Made by a program: the position numbers and the translations under genes. Under the pieces are notes generated by a model, which had not been told where the DNA came from, made no database searches, and worked only from the letters and a program-made list of their open reading frames with translations. Of a stretch of DNA of 64,000 nucleotides, positions 16,034-25,380 are shown in pieces; the stretch's first letter is position 1; each line of letters opens with the position of its first letter. Origin of the DNA: Planctomycetota bacterium (lineage in GTDB: Bacteria; Planctomycetota; Phycisphaerae; UBA1845); assembly GCA_016208685.1 (NCBI GenBank), contig JACQXM010000040.1, forward strand, positions 28,246-92,245, in the 5' to 3' direction.

Positions 16034-17593
16034 ATGACCGACGAGGGACTGGCGATGCAGCAAGACGAGGTCCTCGACGACGACGCCACCTCGACCGACT
16101 CCGAAGGGGGGGAGTCCTCGGCGGCGGTACATGAGGAGGCGGAGCTTTCCAAGGAGGAGAAAACCAAGGCCAAGCTCAAGGAGGCGGTCATCACGCGGAA
16201 GGAGGACTTGGGCTCGCTGCGCATGAAGCTCACCATTACCGTGCCGCCGGAGACCATTCACGAGATCATGAGCGACGAATTCGCGGAGCTGAAGCGCGAC
16301 GCCCTGATCCCCGGTTTCCGCAAGGGCCATGCGCCGATGCGACTGGTGGAAAAGCGCTTCGCCACCGACGTGGGTGAGCAGCTCAAGAGCCAGCTCGTGG
16401 CCAATGGCTACTTCGCGGCCGTCGACAAGGAGAACCTCAAACCGCTGGGAGACCCGCTCTTCAGGGTCACCGTCCCGCAGGAGGCGAAGGAGGGCCAACC
16501 CTCGGCCCCGGGCACCGTGGAGAAACTGCTGCCCATCACCGAGGCGCTGGAACATGTGACGCTGCCCAAGAGTGGTCCGCTTACCTTTGCCTGCGAGGTG
16601 GAGCTGCGTCCGGAGCTGGAACTGCCCGAACTGAAGGGGATTCCCGTCCGCAAACCGACGATCCAGGTCACCGATGCCGACGTCGATGCCGAGATGCGCC
16701 GCCTCCGCATGCATCGCGCGACGTTCCAGCCCGTCGAGGAGGGGGGGGTTGAGCTGGACGACATGCTTTATTCTGACATGACGATTTGCGTCGAGGGTCG
16801 CGAGATCGTCAAGGAAACCGATTTCGAGATTCGCGCCGGCAACGGGTACGTCCGCGGCCTGTACCTGGAAGGGCTGGGCGCGGCACTTCGCGGCAGGCGG
16901 CTCGGAGACGTGGTTACGGTGCAGGCGAAGGGGCCGGACGATCACGAGAACCTGGAGCTGCGCGGCAAGGCGGCGGAAGTCGCGTTCACCATCCGTGAGA
17001 TCAAACGCCTGGTAGTTCCGCCGTGGGACGACGAACAGCTCGAGCGGTTCGGATGCACCACGGAGGCCGAGCTACGGGAACTCGTACGGGGGGCACAGGA
17101 ACGAGGGCTGGAATCGCGGGCGCGCGAGGCGGCGCATGAACAGATCGCGCAGTATCTGCTCGAACACACGCAGTTCGAGATCCCCGGGGGGCTGTCGCAA
17201 CGTCAGGCGGAGCAGACCATCAGCCGAAGAAAGATGCAGATGTACCGCCAGGGTTATCCCGAAGCGGAGATCGAAAAATGGGCGGATGAATCGCGCGGTC
17301 GGGCCCTGGAGCAGGCGGTACGGGACCTGAAGGTGTTCTTCATCCTGGAGAAGATCGCCGAGGATCGCAAGATTCGGGTCTCGGAGGAGGTCATCAACTC
17401 GGCGATCGCCAGCATGGCGAAACGGGCCGGCAAGCGTTTCGACCGCATGCGCGACGAGCTGATGAGCGACAACCGCTTAAGCGCGCTGTACCTTGAGGTG
17501 CGCGACGAAGCGGTCTTCGACGCGCTGCTGGCGGAGGCAGCCGTTGAGGCGGCTGAGCCGGGTGCGGCGAACTCCGTGGTGGAGTCTACGTAG
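16034..17593 (+). CDS. tig: Trigger factor (ribosome-associated chaperone)
   Basis: Trigger factor binds nascent chains at the ribosome exit tunnel and has a peptidyl-prolyl isomerase domain. The 519-residue product has an acidic N-terminal extension of about 55 residues, then the ribosome-binding domain with the signature GFRKGHAP. A middle FKBP-like domain (DDMLYSDMTICVEG, GLGAALRGRRLGDVV) follows, then a long helical C-terminal domain (VPPWDDEQLERFG, then alternating helices to the end). It is longer than the usual 430-450 residues because of the extension and an insertion near residues 140-180. ATG 16034 was chosen over an open frame reaching back to 15860. Two clpP genes follow, the usual neighbour. 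Confidence 0.93.
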   Translation: MTDEGLAMQQDEVLDDDATSTDSEGGESSAAVHEEAELSKEEKTKAKLKEAVITRKEDLGSLRMKLTITVPPETIHEIMSDEFAELKRDALIPGFRKGHAPMRLVEKRFATDVGEQLKSQLVANGYFAAVDKENLKPLGDPLFRVTVPQEAKEGQPSAPGTVEKLLPITEALEHVTLPKSGPLTFACEVELRPELELPELKGIPVRKPTIQVTDADVDAEMRRLRMHRATFQPVEEGGVELDDMLYSDMTICVEGREIVKETDFEIRAGNGYVRGLYLEGLGAALRGRRLGDVVTVQAKGPDDHENLELRGKAAEVAFTIREIKRLVVPPWDDEQLERFGCTTEAELRELVRGAQERGLESRAREAAHEQIAQYLLEHTQFEIPGGLSQRQAEQTISRRKMQMYRQGYPEAEIEKWADESRGRALEQAVRDLKVFFILEKIAEDRKIRVSEEVINSAIASMAKRAGKRFDRMRDELMSDNRLSALYLEVRDEAVFDALLAEAAVEAAEPGAANSVVEST

Positions 17594-17671
17594 TCGATAA
17601 GAAACAGGTTACGGCCGCCGCGGGCAGGTCGCGGGGCTTTCAGGATTGGGGCGACCCAACGCAGCATTAGG

Positions 17672-18298
17672 GTGATCATGATGCACGACAAGCACGGGCC
17701 GATGGAGCTGTTCAACCAGTACCCACCGTATCAGCGGACACGGGAGATGTCTCTGGCCGACATGCTCCTGGAGAACCGCATCATCTTCCTCGCCGGCCCC
17801 ATTGCGGAGCGCACTGCGAGCGTGGTCATCCAGCAGCTTCTCTACCTGCAGTCCATCCGCCGCAACCAGGACGTGCACCTGTACATCAACTCGCCCGGCG
17901 GACTCGTGGACCAGACGCTGGCCATTTACGACACCATGCAGTTCATGGGCTCGGAGGTTGCTACCTACTGCATCGGCCAGGCGGCCAGCGGCGCGGCGAT
18001 CATCCTCATGGCGGGCACCAAGGGAAAGCGCTACATCCTGCCCAATGCCAAGGTCATGCTGCACCAGCCCTACGGCGGGATCACCGGGCAGGCCGAGGAC
18101 ATCCGCATCCAGGCCGAGGAGGTGCTCCGCGACAAGGCGCGGCTTAACGGCATCATCGCCAAGTGCACCGGCAAACCCATCGAGCGCGTGGCCGAGGACA
18201 CGGAACGCGACCGTTTCATGAACGCCAAGGAAGCCCTGGAATACGGCCTGGTCGACGAGATTCTGGAAGAGGAGCCCAAAAAGAAGCAGGCGCATTAG
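17672..18298 (+). CDS. clpP: ATP-dependent Clp protease proteolytic subunit, paralogue 1
   Basis: ClpP forms the barrel-shaped serine protease fed by Clp ATPases. The 208-residue protein has catalytic S106 (in GQAASGAAI), H131 (MLHQP) and D180 (TERDRFM), plus the INSPGG substrate strand. The common M after the catalytic Ser (ASMGA) is G here. It lies 78 nt after tig and about 200 nt before a second clpP, so the three genes probably form one module. Two ClpP paralogues in one genome can form mixed rings; that is inferred here. Confidence 0.95.
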   Translation: MIMMHDKHGPMELFNQYPPYQRTREMSLADMLLENRIIFLAGPIAERTASVVIQQLLYLQSIRRNQDVHLYINSPGGLVDQTLAIYDTMQFMGSEVATYCIGQAASGAAIILMAGTKGKRYILPNAKVMLHQPYGGITGQAEDIRIQAEEVLRDKARLNGIIAKCTGKPIERVAEDTERDRFMNAKEALEYGLVDEILEEEPKKKQAH

Positions 18299-18325
18299 TG
18301 CCGCGACGCAGCTTATTTCTCGGGC

Positions 18326-18440
18326 GGCATGGCCACGCGAAGCGCCGCCATGCGGAGTGATGAACATGCTGGCGCTCCGCTGCACGGGGTTTGGGCATGG
18401 CACCCAACCCGTAGGATTGTTTGTGTTGAAGCACCAGGAG
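18326..18440 (+). repeat. Structured intergenic repeat unit (copy 3)
   Basis: GCATGGC (18327-18333) pairs perfectly with GCCATGC (18347-18353) around the 13-nt loop CACGCGAAGCGCC. Downstream, TTTGGGCATGGCACCCAACC and GTGTTGAAGCACCAGGAG match the block order of the unit at 4558-4670. It lies between the two clpP genes. Confidence 0.75.
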
Positions 18441-18502
18441 CTGATCGCGCCGCGGCGAATTGCCTAGGTCCCGCGGCGCCAACCGCCGTCCAGCGAGGAA
18501 CC

Positions 18503-19123
18503 ATGCACGCAATCAACCAACGAGTACCCTTCGTCATCGAGTCCACCGGGCGCGGCGATCGGGAGATGGATATCTTCTCCCGGCTGCTCAAGGACCGCAT
18601 CGTCTTCCTCACCGGCGGCATCGACGACGAAATCGCCAACCTGGTCATCGCCCAACTGCTCTTCCTCTCCAACGAGGACCCTAAGGCGGACGTACACCTG
18701 TACGTGAACAGTCCGGGCGGCACGGTTTCCGCGGGGCTGGCCATCTACGATACCATGCAGTTCCTCCGCTGCGACGTGGCCACCTACAACGTCGGCCTCG
18801 CCGCCAGCATGGGGGCGATTATTCTTTGCGGCGGGGCCAAGGGAAAGCGCTACCTGCTGCCCAACTCGCGCACGCTGCTGCACCAGCCGCTCATCGGCGG
18901 CGTGATGCAGGGGTCGGCCACTGACCTGTCCATCGAGGCGGAGGAGATCATCCGCCTGCGCAAGCTGCTCTACAACATCATCTCCTCGCGCAGCGGCAAG
19001 CCCGTGGCGCAGGTGGAGAAGGACTGCGACCGCAACAAGTGGCTGGACGCGCCCGAATGCGTGGCCTACGGTCTGGCGGACCGCATACTGGAACGCATGC
19101 CGCTGCCCGCCGGGCAGGCGTAA
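18503..19123 (+). CDS. clpP: ATP-dependent Clp protease proteolytic subunit, paralogue 2
   Basis: The start is ATG 18503, preceded by GCGAGGA; the open frame to 18329 only reads through the intergenic repeat. The 206-residue product has the triad S102 (GLAASMGA), H127 (LLHQP) and D176 (DCDRNKW) and the VNSPGGTVSAGLA strand. It differs clearly from the upstream ClpP (for example, N-terminus MHAINQRVPFVIE and a shorter tail), so this is an old paralogue pair and not a recent duplication. Together with tig and clpP1 it forms a folding and degradation module. Confidence 0.95.
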   Translation: MHAINQRVPFVIESTGRGDREMDIFSRLLKDRIVFLTGGIDDEIANLVIAQLLFLSNEDPKADVHLYVNSPGGTVSAGLAIYDTMQFLRCDVATYNVGLAASMGAIILCGGAKGKRYLLPNSRTLLHQPLIGGVMQGSATDLSIEAEEIIRLRKLLYNIISSRSGKPVAQVEKDCDRNKWLDAPECVAYGLADRILERMPLPAGQA

Positions 19124-19135
19124 ACGCGGCGACCG

Positions 19136-20542
19136 TTACTTCCCTATGCAGAACCGGGCGAAGACCCGACCGAGCAGGTCCTCGGTCGTGACCTCGCCGC
19201 CGATCGCCCCCAGGGCGTCCAGCGCCTCGCGCAACTCGAATGCCACCAGATCGGCACAGTCGACCGTCCGGGTCGCAGCGGAGGCCAGTTCCGCAGCTCG
19301 GCTCAGGGTTCGCGCCGCTTCAACCACTGCCTGGCGTTGGCGTTCGGTCAGCACCAGCGCCTCGGCGTCCACCGTCGTCGAGTGCGCGGTGAGGGCCTCT
19401 TCCAGCCGCGCGCGGAGCACTTCGACACCTTCGCCGCGGGTCGCGCTCACGCGGCACACTGCCGCACCCCCTACGGCCCCGACGGAGCCCACCGCGCGAT
19501 CGATCTCCGCTGCGGAGGCACGGTCGCATTTGTTGACGGCAACCACGACTCGCGCGACCGCAAGGGACTCCAGTACCGTGTGCAGGGCAGCGGGATCGGC
19601 GGTCGTCGCATCGACGACCCAGCAGACTACGTCGACGCGCTCTGCGGTGGAGAGCGTCATGGCGCGGGCGGCGGTGATTACCTCCTCCACGGTTTCATCG
19701 ACGCCCGCCGTGTCCAACAGGATGGCCTCCGCGCGTCCCACGCGGATGGGGGCGGAGAGCACGTCGCGCGTGGTACCGGCGGCGGCAGAGCAGATCGCGC
19801 GGCTCGTGCCGCTCAGTTGATTCATGAGCGAGCTCTTGCCGGCATTGGGGGCACCGAACAGCAGGATGCGCGGAAGCAGCTCCAACCGCTCGGCGGACGC
19901 CGCTCCGGCCATGAGCTGATGAAGCTGTTCGTTGACCGCGCCCAATCGGGCCTTCAGCTCCGACGGCGCGATGAACTCGATGGGCTCCTCGGCGAAGTCG
20001 ATGTCGGCCTCGACGAGTGCCAGAAGCTCCGCCAGCGTGTCGCGCGCCTCTGCCGTCCGTCGCGACAGTGCCCCCTCCATCATCCGCCGGGATGCGCGAA
20101 GCTGAGTGTCGGTCTGGGCGCCGATCAGGGTGGCTACGCCCTCGGCGCGGTCCAGACTCATGGCGCCATGCAGAAAGGCACGAGCCGTGAACTCGCCCGC
20201 CTCTGCGGGTCGCGCGCCGAGCGCCAACGCCCGGCGGCGGATTGCCTCCAGTATGGCCGGTGACCCGATGGAGTGAATCTCGACCAGGTCCTGCCGGGTG
20301 TAGCTGCGCGGGGCGCGGAAGAGGTAGACCGTCGCCGGAAGCCAATGCGACTCGTCGACGCCGACTTCGCCGTTATGACGCGTCGAACCGCGCTGCGCCG
20401 ACAGGGCTGCGCCGTGCGGCAAGCGGATCATGCCCTCGGCGATTTTCAGGGTGGTCGGCCCGCTGAGGCGTACGATTCCCACCGCTCCACGCGCCGGCGC
20501 GGTGGCGATGGCGACAATCGTCTCATCCAGGCGTTCAAGCAT
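19136..20542 (-). CDS. mnmE: tRNA modification GTPase MnmE
   Basis: MnmE, with MnmG, adds the aminomethyl-type group at wobble uridine 34 of certain tRNAs. The 468-residue protein has the N-terminal folate-binding domain (VGIVRLSGP, EFTARAFLHG). An embedded G domain carries G1 GAPNAGKSS (230-238), G2 TTRD (257-260), G3 DTAG (277-280) and G4 NKCD (337-340). The C-terminal CIGK holds the catalytic cysteine. All key residues are present. It is divergent from the small zinc-ribbon gene at 20698. MnmG is not in this window. Confidence 0.97.
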   Translation of the reverse strand: MLERLDETIVAIATAPARGAVGIVRLSGPTTLKIAEGMIRLPHGAALSAQRGSTRHNGEVGVDESHWLPATVYLFRAPRSYTRQDLVEIHSIGSPAILEAIRRRALALGARPAEAGEFTARAFLHGAMSLDRAEGVATLIGAQTDTQLRASRRMMEGALSRRTAEARDTLAELLALVEADIDFAEEPIEFIAPSELKARLGAVNEQLHQLMAGAASAERLELLPRILLFGAPNAGKSSLMNQLSGTSRAICSAAAGTTRDVLSAPIRVGRAEAILLDTAGVDETVEEVITAARAMTLSTAERVDVVCWVVDATTADPAALHTVLESLAVARVVVAVNKCDRASAAEIDRAVGSVGAVGGAAVCRVSATRGEGVEVLRARLEEALTAHSTTVDAEALVLTERQRQAVVEAARTLSRAAELASAATRTVDCADLVAFELREALDALGAIGGEVTTEDLLGRVFARFCIGK

Positions 20543-20697
20543 CGGGGTACGGGCTCGAACCGGGCGAGGCGCGGCCCGCAGCGCCTGCCTGCGCGCGGGT
20601 GTTCCGCCTTCGCACGGGGACGGCCTGGATGGTATCGGGTAGACTCGTGTCGCTCAAAGCGGGCGCGACGAGACCGCGAGCCGGGGAACTGCCGGGC

Positions 20698-20967
20698 ATG
20701 ATCCGATACGAATGCGACCGATGCGGCGAGAGTCTGGGGGCGAACGATGCCCGCCGGTTCATCGTGAAGTTCGAGATTTTCGCTGCCGCCGGGCACGTCG
20801 AGCTGAGCGATGACGCACGCGACGATCCGCAATCGGAGCTGGACGCCGTGATGCGGCAGCTCGCCGAAGCCGACCCCGATGAAATGGAAGACCAGACTTA
20901 CCGCTCTTTCCGCTTCGACGTCTGCGACGACTGTCGTAAGAAGCTCATCGCCCATCCGTTGGGGTAA
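20698..20967 (+). CDS. Small zinc-binding hypothetical protein
   Basis: The product is an 89-residue protein, MIRYECDRCGESLGANDARR with C-x2-C near the start, and a second C-x2-C (DVCDDCRKKL) at the end, so one Zn site is likely. Between them lie beta-type sequence (FIVKFEIFAAAGHVEL) and an acidic helix. Such two-ended CxxC proteins with a central strand are common in Planctomycetes; the function is unknown. ATG 20698 was selected because the conserved part begins there, though the frame is open from 20599. Confidence 0.8.
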   Translation: MIRYECDRCGESLGANDARRFIVKFEIFAAAGHVELSDDARDDPQSELDAVMRQLAEADPDEMEDQTYRSFRFDVCDDCRKKLIAHPLG

Positions 20968-21040
20968 CGCGGCGGCCGGCGCTGGAGGGCGGCGGGGCCG
21001 CACACTTCCCCGCCGGCGCCATGACGAGCCCGTGGAAACC

Positions 21041-22516
<1,476 letters not shown>

Positions 22517-22594
22517 GAGATCATCGCGAGGTCGGAAACTTCACGAAGCGGAAGTCGTGTCTTCCGCCGAACCCGGGCTCCGCGGCCGTCCGCG

Positions 22595-23350
22595 TCATGA
22601 ACGGCTGGCGATGGCCGCCGCCAGGGGGTTCACCAAGCTGGGGACGACCTTCTCCGTCGCCAAGTCGGTGGCCACGTCGAAGAGCAAGCCCAGGGCCTCG
22701 CCCAGCGAGTGCGGCGGCGCCACCCCCCAGTACTTGCGCACGGTCAGGAACACGGTGATGGGCTGCCCTTCATAGGCCTCGCGGCGTACCTCATAGGTCG
22801 TGGTTCGCGAGCGCACTTCCACGTATGCCTGCAGATCGCACTCCGGCGAAAGCGCGACGCCGAAGTAGGGCTGCACGTCGATCACGTGCGCCGCGCGGTC
22901 GCCGAAGAGGAAGCTGGCGGCGGCCGTCTCGCCCAGGAGGGTCTCGGCCACGAGCTGGTCATGGTTGCCGCGGTACTGCAGGTCGAACCCGTACACCACC
23001 TCCAGGTGGTCGACGTCCAGGTCGCTGAGCGTCAGGTGATACGGCGCCTGAGTGAGAATCAAATCGCCGAAGCGGCGCACGTCATCGATGTTCGCCGGGG
23101 CGAAGTGCCCGAAGCGCAGGCTGGCGGGGTCGAGGCGCACCCAGCGCCGGGACCCCTGGTCGTCCGGCTCCTCCTCGAGAATGAGGCTGGCCTCGTCCCG
23201 GCGGCGCAGGCGCCGCAGCTCCGGATACTCCTTGCGCAGCCGGTCGAAGAAGTGCAGGACGGTTTCGCGATCGGGCGACATGTCCAGTTTGAGGAACAGG
23301 CGGCTGTTGATGAAGAAGTCATCACATACCGCGCCCAGGCCTTCGTTCAT
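22595..23350 (-). CDS. Hypothetical protein, soluble
   Basis: The product has 251 residues, with no signal peptide or membrane helix. Features include DMSPDRETVLHFFDRLRKEY, a run RRLRRRDEASLILEEE, and a DLDVDHLEVVYGFDLQYRGN segment. I know no family. It has the look of conserved Planctomycetes proteins. It precedes gatB in the same direction with a 78-nt gap, which may be co-transcription but does not reveal a function. The ATG at the 5' end begins MNEGLGAVCDDFFINSRL and is the only sensible start. Confidence 0.7.
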   Translation of the reverse strand: MNEGLGAVCDDFFINSRLFLKLDMSPDRETVLHFFDRLRKEYPELRRLRRRDEASLILEEEPDDQGSRRWVRLDPASLRFGHFAPANIDDVRRFGDLILTQAPYHLTLSDLDVDHLEVVYGFDLQYRGNHDQLVAETLLGETAAASFLFGDRAAHVIDVQPYFGVALSPECDLQAYVEVRSRTTTYEVRREAYEGQPITVFLTVRKYWGVAPPHSLGEALGLLFDVATDLATEKVVPSLVNPLAAAIASRS

Positions 23351-23448
23351 GGCTCACCTCGCTCCTAACGTGACCGCGCCGGACTCCGCCCGACACCTGA
23401 TTATTCAACGAGGCGGCGGCGAATTCAACCACAGCCGCTTTGCCGCTC

Positions 23449-24477
23449 CTACCGGGGAACCTGCGCCTTGATGGCGCTGATCATCTCCGGGTCGTTGGGC
23501 AGCAGACCCACAGGCACCAGGCGCGGGACCACGTCCACCCACACCGCCTGCTGGGCGAACACTTGCTTGAAGATCGGCAACGCTTCGTCGAGTCGTTTGT
23601 TGCCCGCCAGTGCCACGGCGTGCCAGAACGGGATCTCCACGATCTCCGGCGCCAGCTTCTGCGCCTCGCCATACTCCCGGCCGGCGGCGGCAAAATCAGC
23701 CTTCTCCATGGCCGCGTCTCCGGCGTTCATGTGCAGATACGCGCGCTGGAGGCGCACCAGACGTTTGAGCTCCGCAATCGGTTGCGGGTGATCCTCAATC
23801 CGCAGGTCAAACCGGCGGTCGTTCCACGGCTTTCCTGTGGCCTTTGCGGCCACCACTACCAGCGCAGCGGATTGCCGGCCGCGTATGTCACCACCCTCAT
23901 TCTCCGCGGCTTCCAACGCTGCCAGCATGCGCTCCACCAGGTCGCCCTTAGTTTCGCGGTACGCCTTCGCCATGGCGGGCCAAACGGTGGGCGATTCCAT
24001 CAGGTTGGCCTGCACCGAGAACTGTTGCTCCGTGTCCGTGATGCCGCCGGCGGCCGGGATGCAGCGCTGGCCGGTGTGCGACGCTACCTTCCCCGAGGCA
24101 TCGATCATAGCGACCTGCCGTACCTCGCGCCCGCCGTCGCCCGCAAGGACGGAAGCGAGTGCGTCCGGCGCGCTGCGACCCAGCCGCATGAGCTCCAGGC
24201 CGGCCGGTCCGTAGGTCGGGTCCGCCAGGGACTGCGTCGCCACCGCGCCAACTCCCGCCTCGGCCCAGGGAACGACGCTACCCACGGAGAACCAATGCGA
24301 CTGAACGGCCACGCCCATCTCGCCGGTTTGCGGGTCGCGGGCCACGATGGAGTAGGTGCTGACGGGGCGGTGGGCGCGAAGCGGGCCATCGCCGCCTGGC
24401 TCGGCGGCGGAAAGGTAGGTGCCGCCAAACCAGAAGGCTGCTGTCAAAGCTGCCACCTTCATGCCAATCCGGTCCAT
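23449..24477 (-). CDS. Secreted DUF1028-family protein
   Basis: AAGGAGGA sits just before the ATG at 24475-24477. A signal-peptide-like stretch (MKVAALTAAFWFGGTYLSAA) leads into the DUF1028 fold: YSIVARDPQTGEMGVAVQSH, GVGAVATQSLADPTYGP, GQRCIPAAGG and SVQANLM. DUF1028 proteins are Ntn-hydrolase-like with no certain substrate. The C-terminal part (about 230-342) has helices of TPR flavour (ALPIFKQVFAQQAVWVDVV). The neighbours give no clue. The domain call is based on recognised sequence blocks. Confidence 0.85.
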   Translation of the reverse strand: MDRIGMKVAALTAAFWFGGTYLSAAEPGGDGPLRAHRPVSTYSIVARDPQTGEMGVAVQSHWFSVGSVVPWAEAGVGAVATQSLADPTYGPAGLELMRLGRSAPDALASVLAGDGGREVRQVAMIDASGKVASHTGQRCIPAAGGITDTEQQFSVQANLMESPTVWPAMAKAYRETKGDLVERMLAALEAAENEGGDIRGRQSAALVVVAAKATGKPWNDRRFDLRIEDHPQPIAELKRLVRLQRAYLHMNAGDAAMEKADFAAAGREYGEAQKLAPEIVEIPFWHAVALAGNKRLDEALPIFKQVFAQQAVWVDVVPRLVPVGLLPNDPEMISAIKAQVPR

Positions 24478-24691
24478 AGGATCCTCCTTCGTCGACGGAT
24501 GCGCGTCCGGCTGCGGCTGCGCGGCGCCTGTCCGACGCGCGGGTGCCGACGTATCGTCGCTTTCGAACGGGGTCGTGGCAAGCGGAATCGGTCAGCGCCG
24601 GTAGGGCTTTCCGGCGGCGAGTGCATCGCATTCCCTGGGGCGTGGTTGGCTCCTCCGCGCCACAAGGAATAGGAGAACCTGACGTGCGGCA

Positions 24692-25180
24692 GCTCAGGCC
24701 GTAGGCCTGACCGACAGTCGCCGGTGGCAAGCGCAGCGCCGCCACCGGATCCGGCGGCGATCATTCCCAACGACCCTGTAAGGGTCGGCTTGTCGGACCA
24801 TGGACAACCCTTACAGGGTTGGGTTTGTTCTTGCGACGCGTCCCGTGGGCGGCGCTGCGCTTGCCCACGGCTACTCTCGGGCAGCCTTACAGGCTGCGGG
24901 CACGCCACCCCAGGCTGCGGCCACGCCACCCCAGGCTGCGGGCACGGCACTTCAGGCCGTAGGCCTGACCGACAGTAGCCGGTGGCAAGCGCAGCGCCGC
25001 CACCGGTTCCGGCGGCCATCATTCCCAACGACCCTGTAAGGGTCGGCTTGTCGGACCACGGACAACCCTTACAGGGTTGGATTTGTTCTTGCGACGCGTC
25101 CCGTGGGCGGCGCTGCGCTTGCCCACGGCTGTTCTCGGGCAGCCTTACAGGCTGCGGGCACGGCACGTCAGGCTGCGGGC
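24692..25180 (+). repeat. Tandem duplication of a hairpin-rich unit, about 258 nt period
   Basis: Unit A starts near 24694 and unit B near 24952; their order and sequence agree almost throughout. Each unit contains hairpins TCAGGCC-GTA-GGCCTGA; CCGGTGGC-loop-GCCACCGG (24721-24748 and 24979-25006); GACCC-TGTAA-GGGTC; CAACCC-TTACA-GGGTTG; CCGTGGGC-loop-GCCCACGG (24843-24870 and 25101-25128); and GCAGCC-TTACA-GGCTGC. A sub-repeat of about 20 nt (CAGGCTGCGGGCACGCCACC) follows, three times in A and about twice in B. Confidence 0.9.
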
Positions 25181-25314
25181 GCGGCACTCTGCCGCTGGAA
25201 TCAACGATCGATCGCGTTGCATCGACCTGACGGCATAGCGCGGCTGCGCACGGAAAGATTTTCGCCCCCAAACTCGGGATGGGCTCCCCGTCGGCGGATG
25301 CCTGCCGGTCTCGC

Positions 25315-25343
25315 TTGGCACGCCGCGCCGCTTCCGCCACAAT
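25315..25343 (+). promoter_or_regulatory. Candidate sigma70-type promoter for ileS
   Basis: TTGGCA (25315-25320) matches five of six -35 bases and CACAAT (25338-25343) matches four of six -10 bases, with 17 bp between them, 37 nt before the ATG. Confidence 0.45.
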
Positions 25344-25380
25344 ACGGTGCTGGACATGAGACTTCGTTTTGAGGAATCCA

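Larger units (their letters stand above)
24478..25380. other. Long intergenic region dominated by a tandem structured repeat
   Basis: No gene was recognised in this 903-nt region between the DUF1028 gene and ileS. Apparent ORFs of 60-155 residues read through the repeat and are not credible. The first part (24478-24690) shows nothing clear. The tandem repeat (24692-25180) and the candidate ileS promoter are listed separately. Confidence 0.7.

Noticed and set aside
24692..25180. CRISPR array
   Set aside because: There are only two long, nearly identical units without unique spacers, and each unit is made of several hairpins. No cas genes are in the window.
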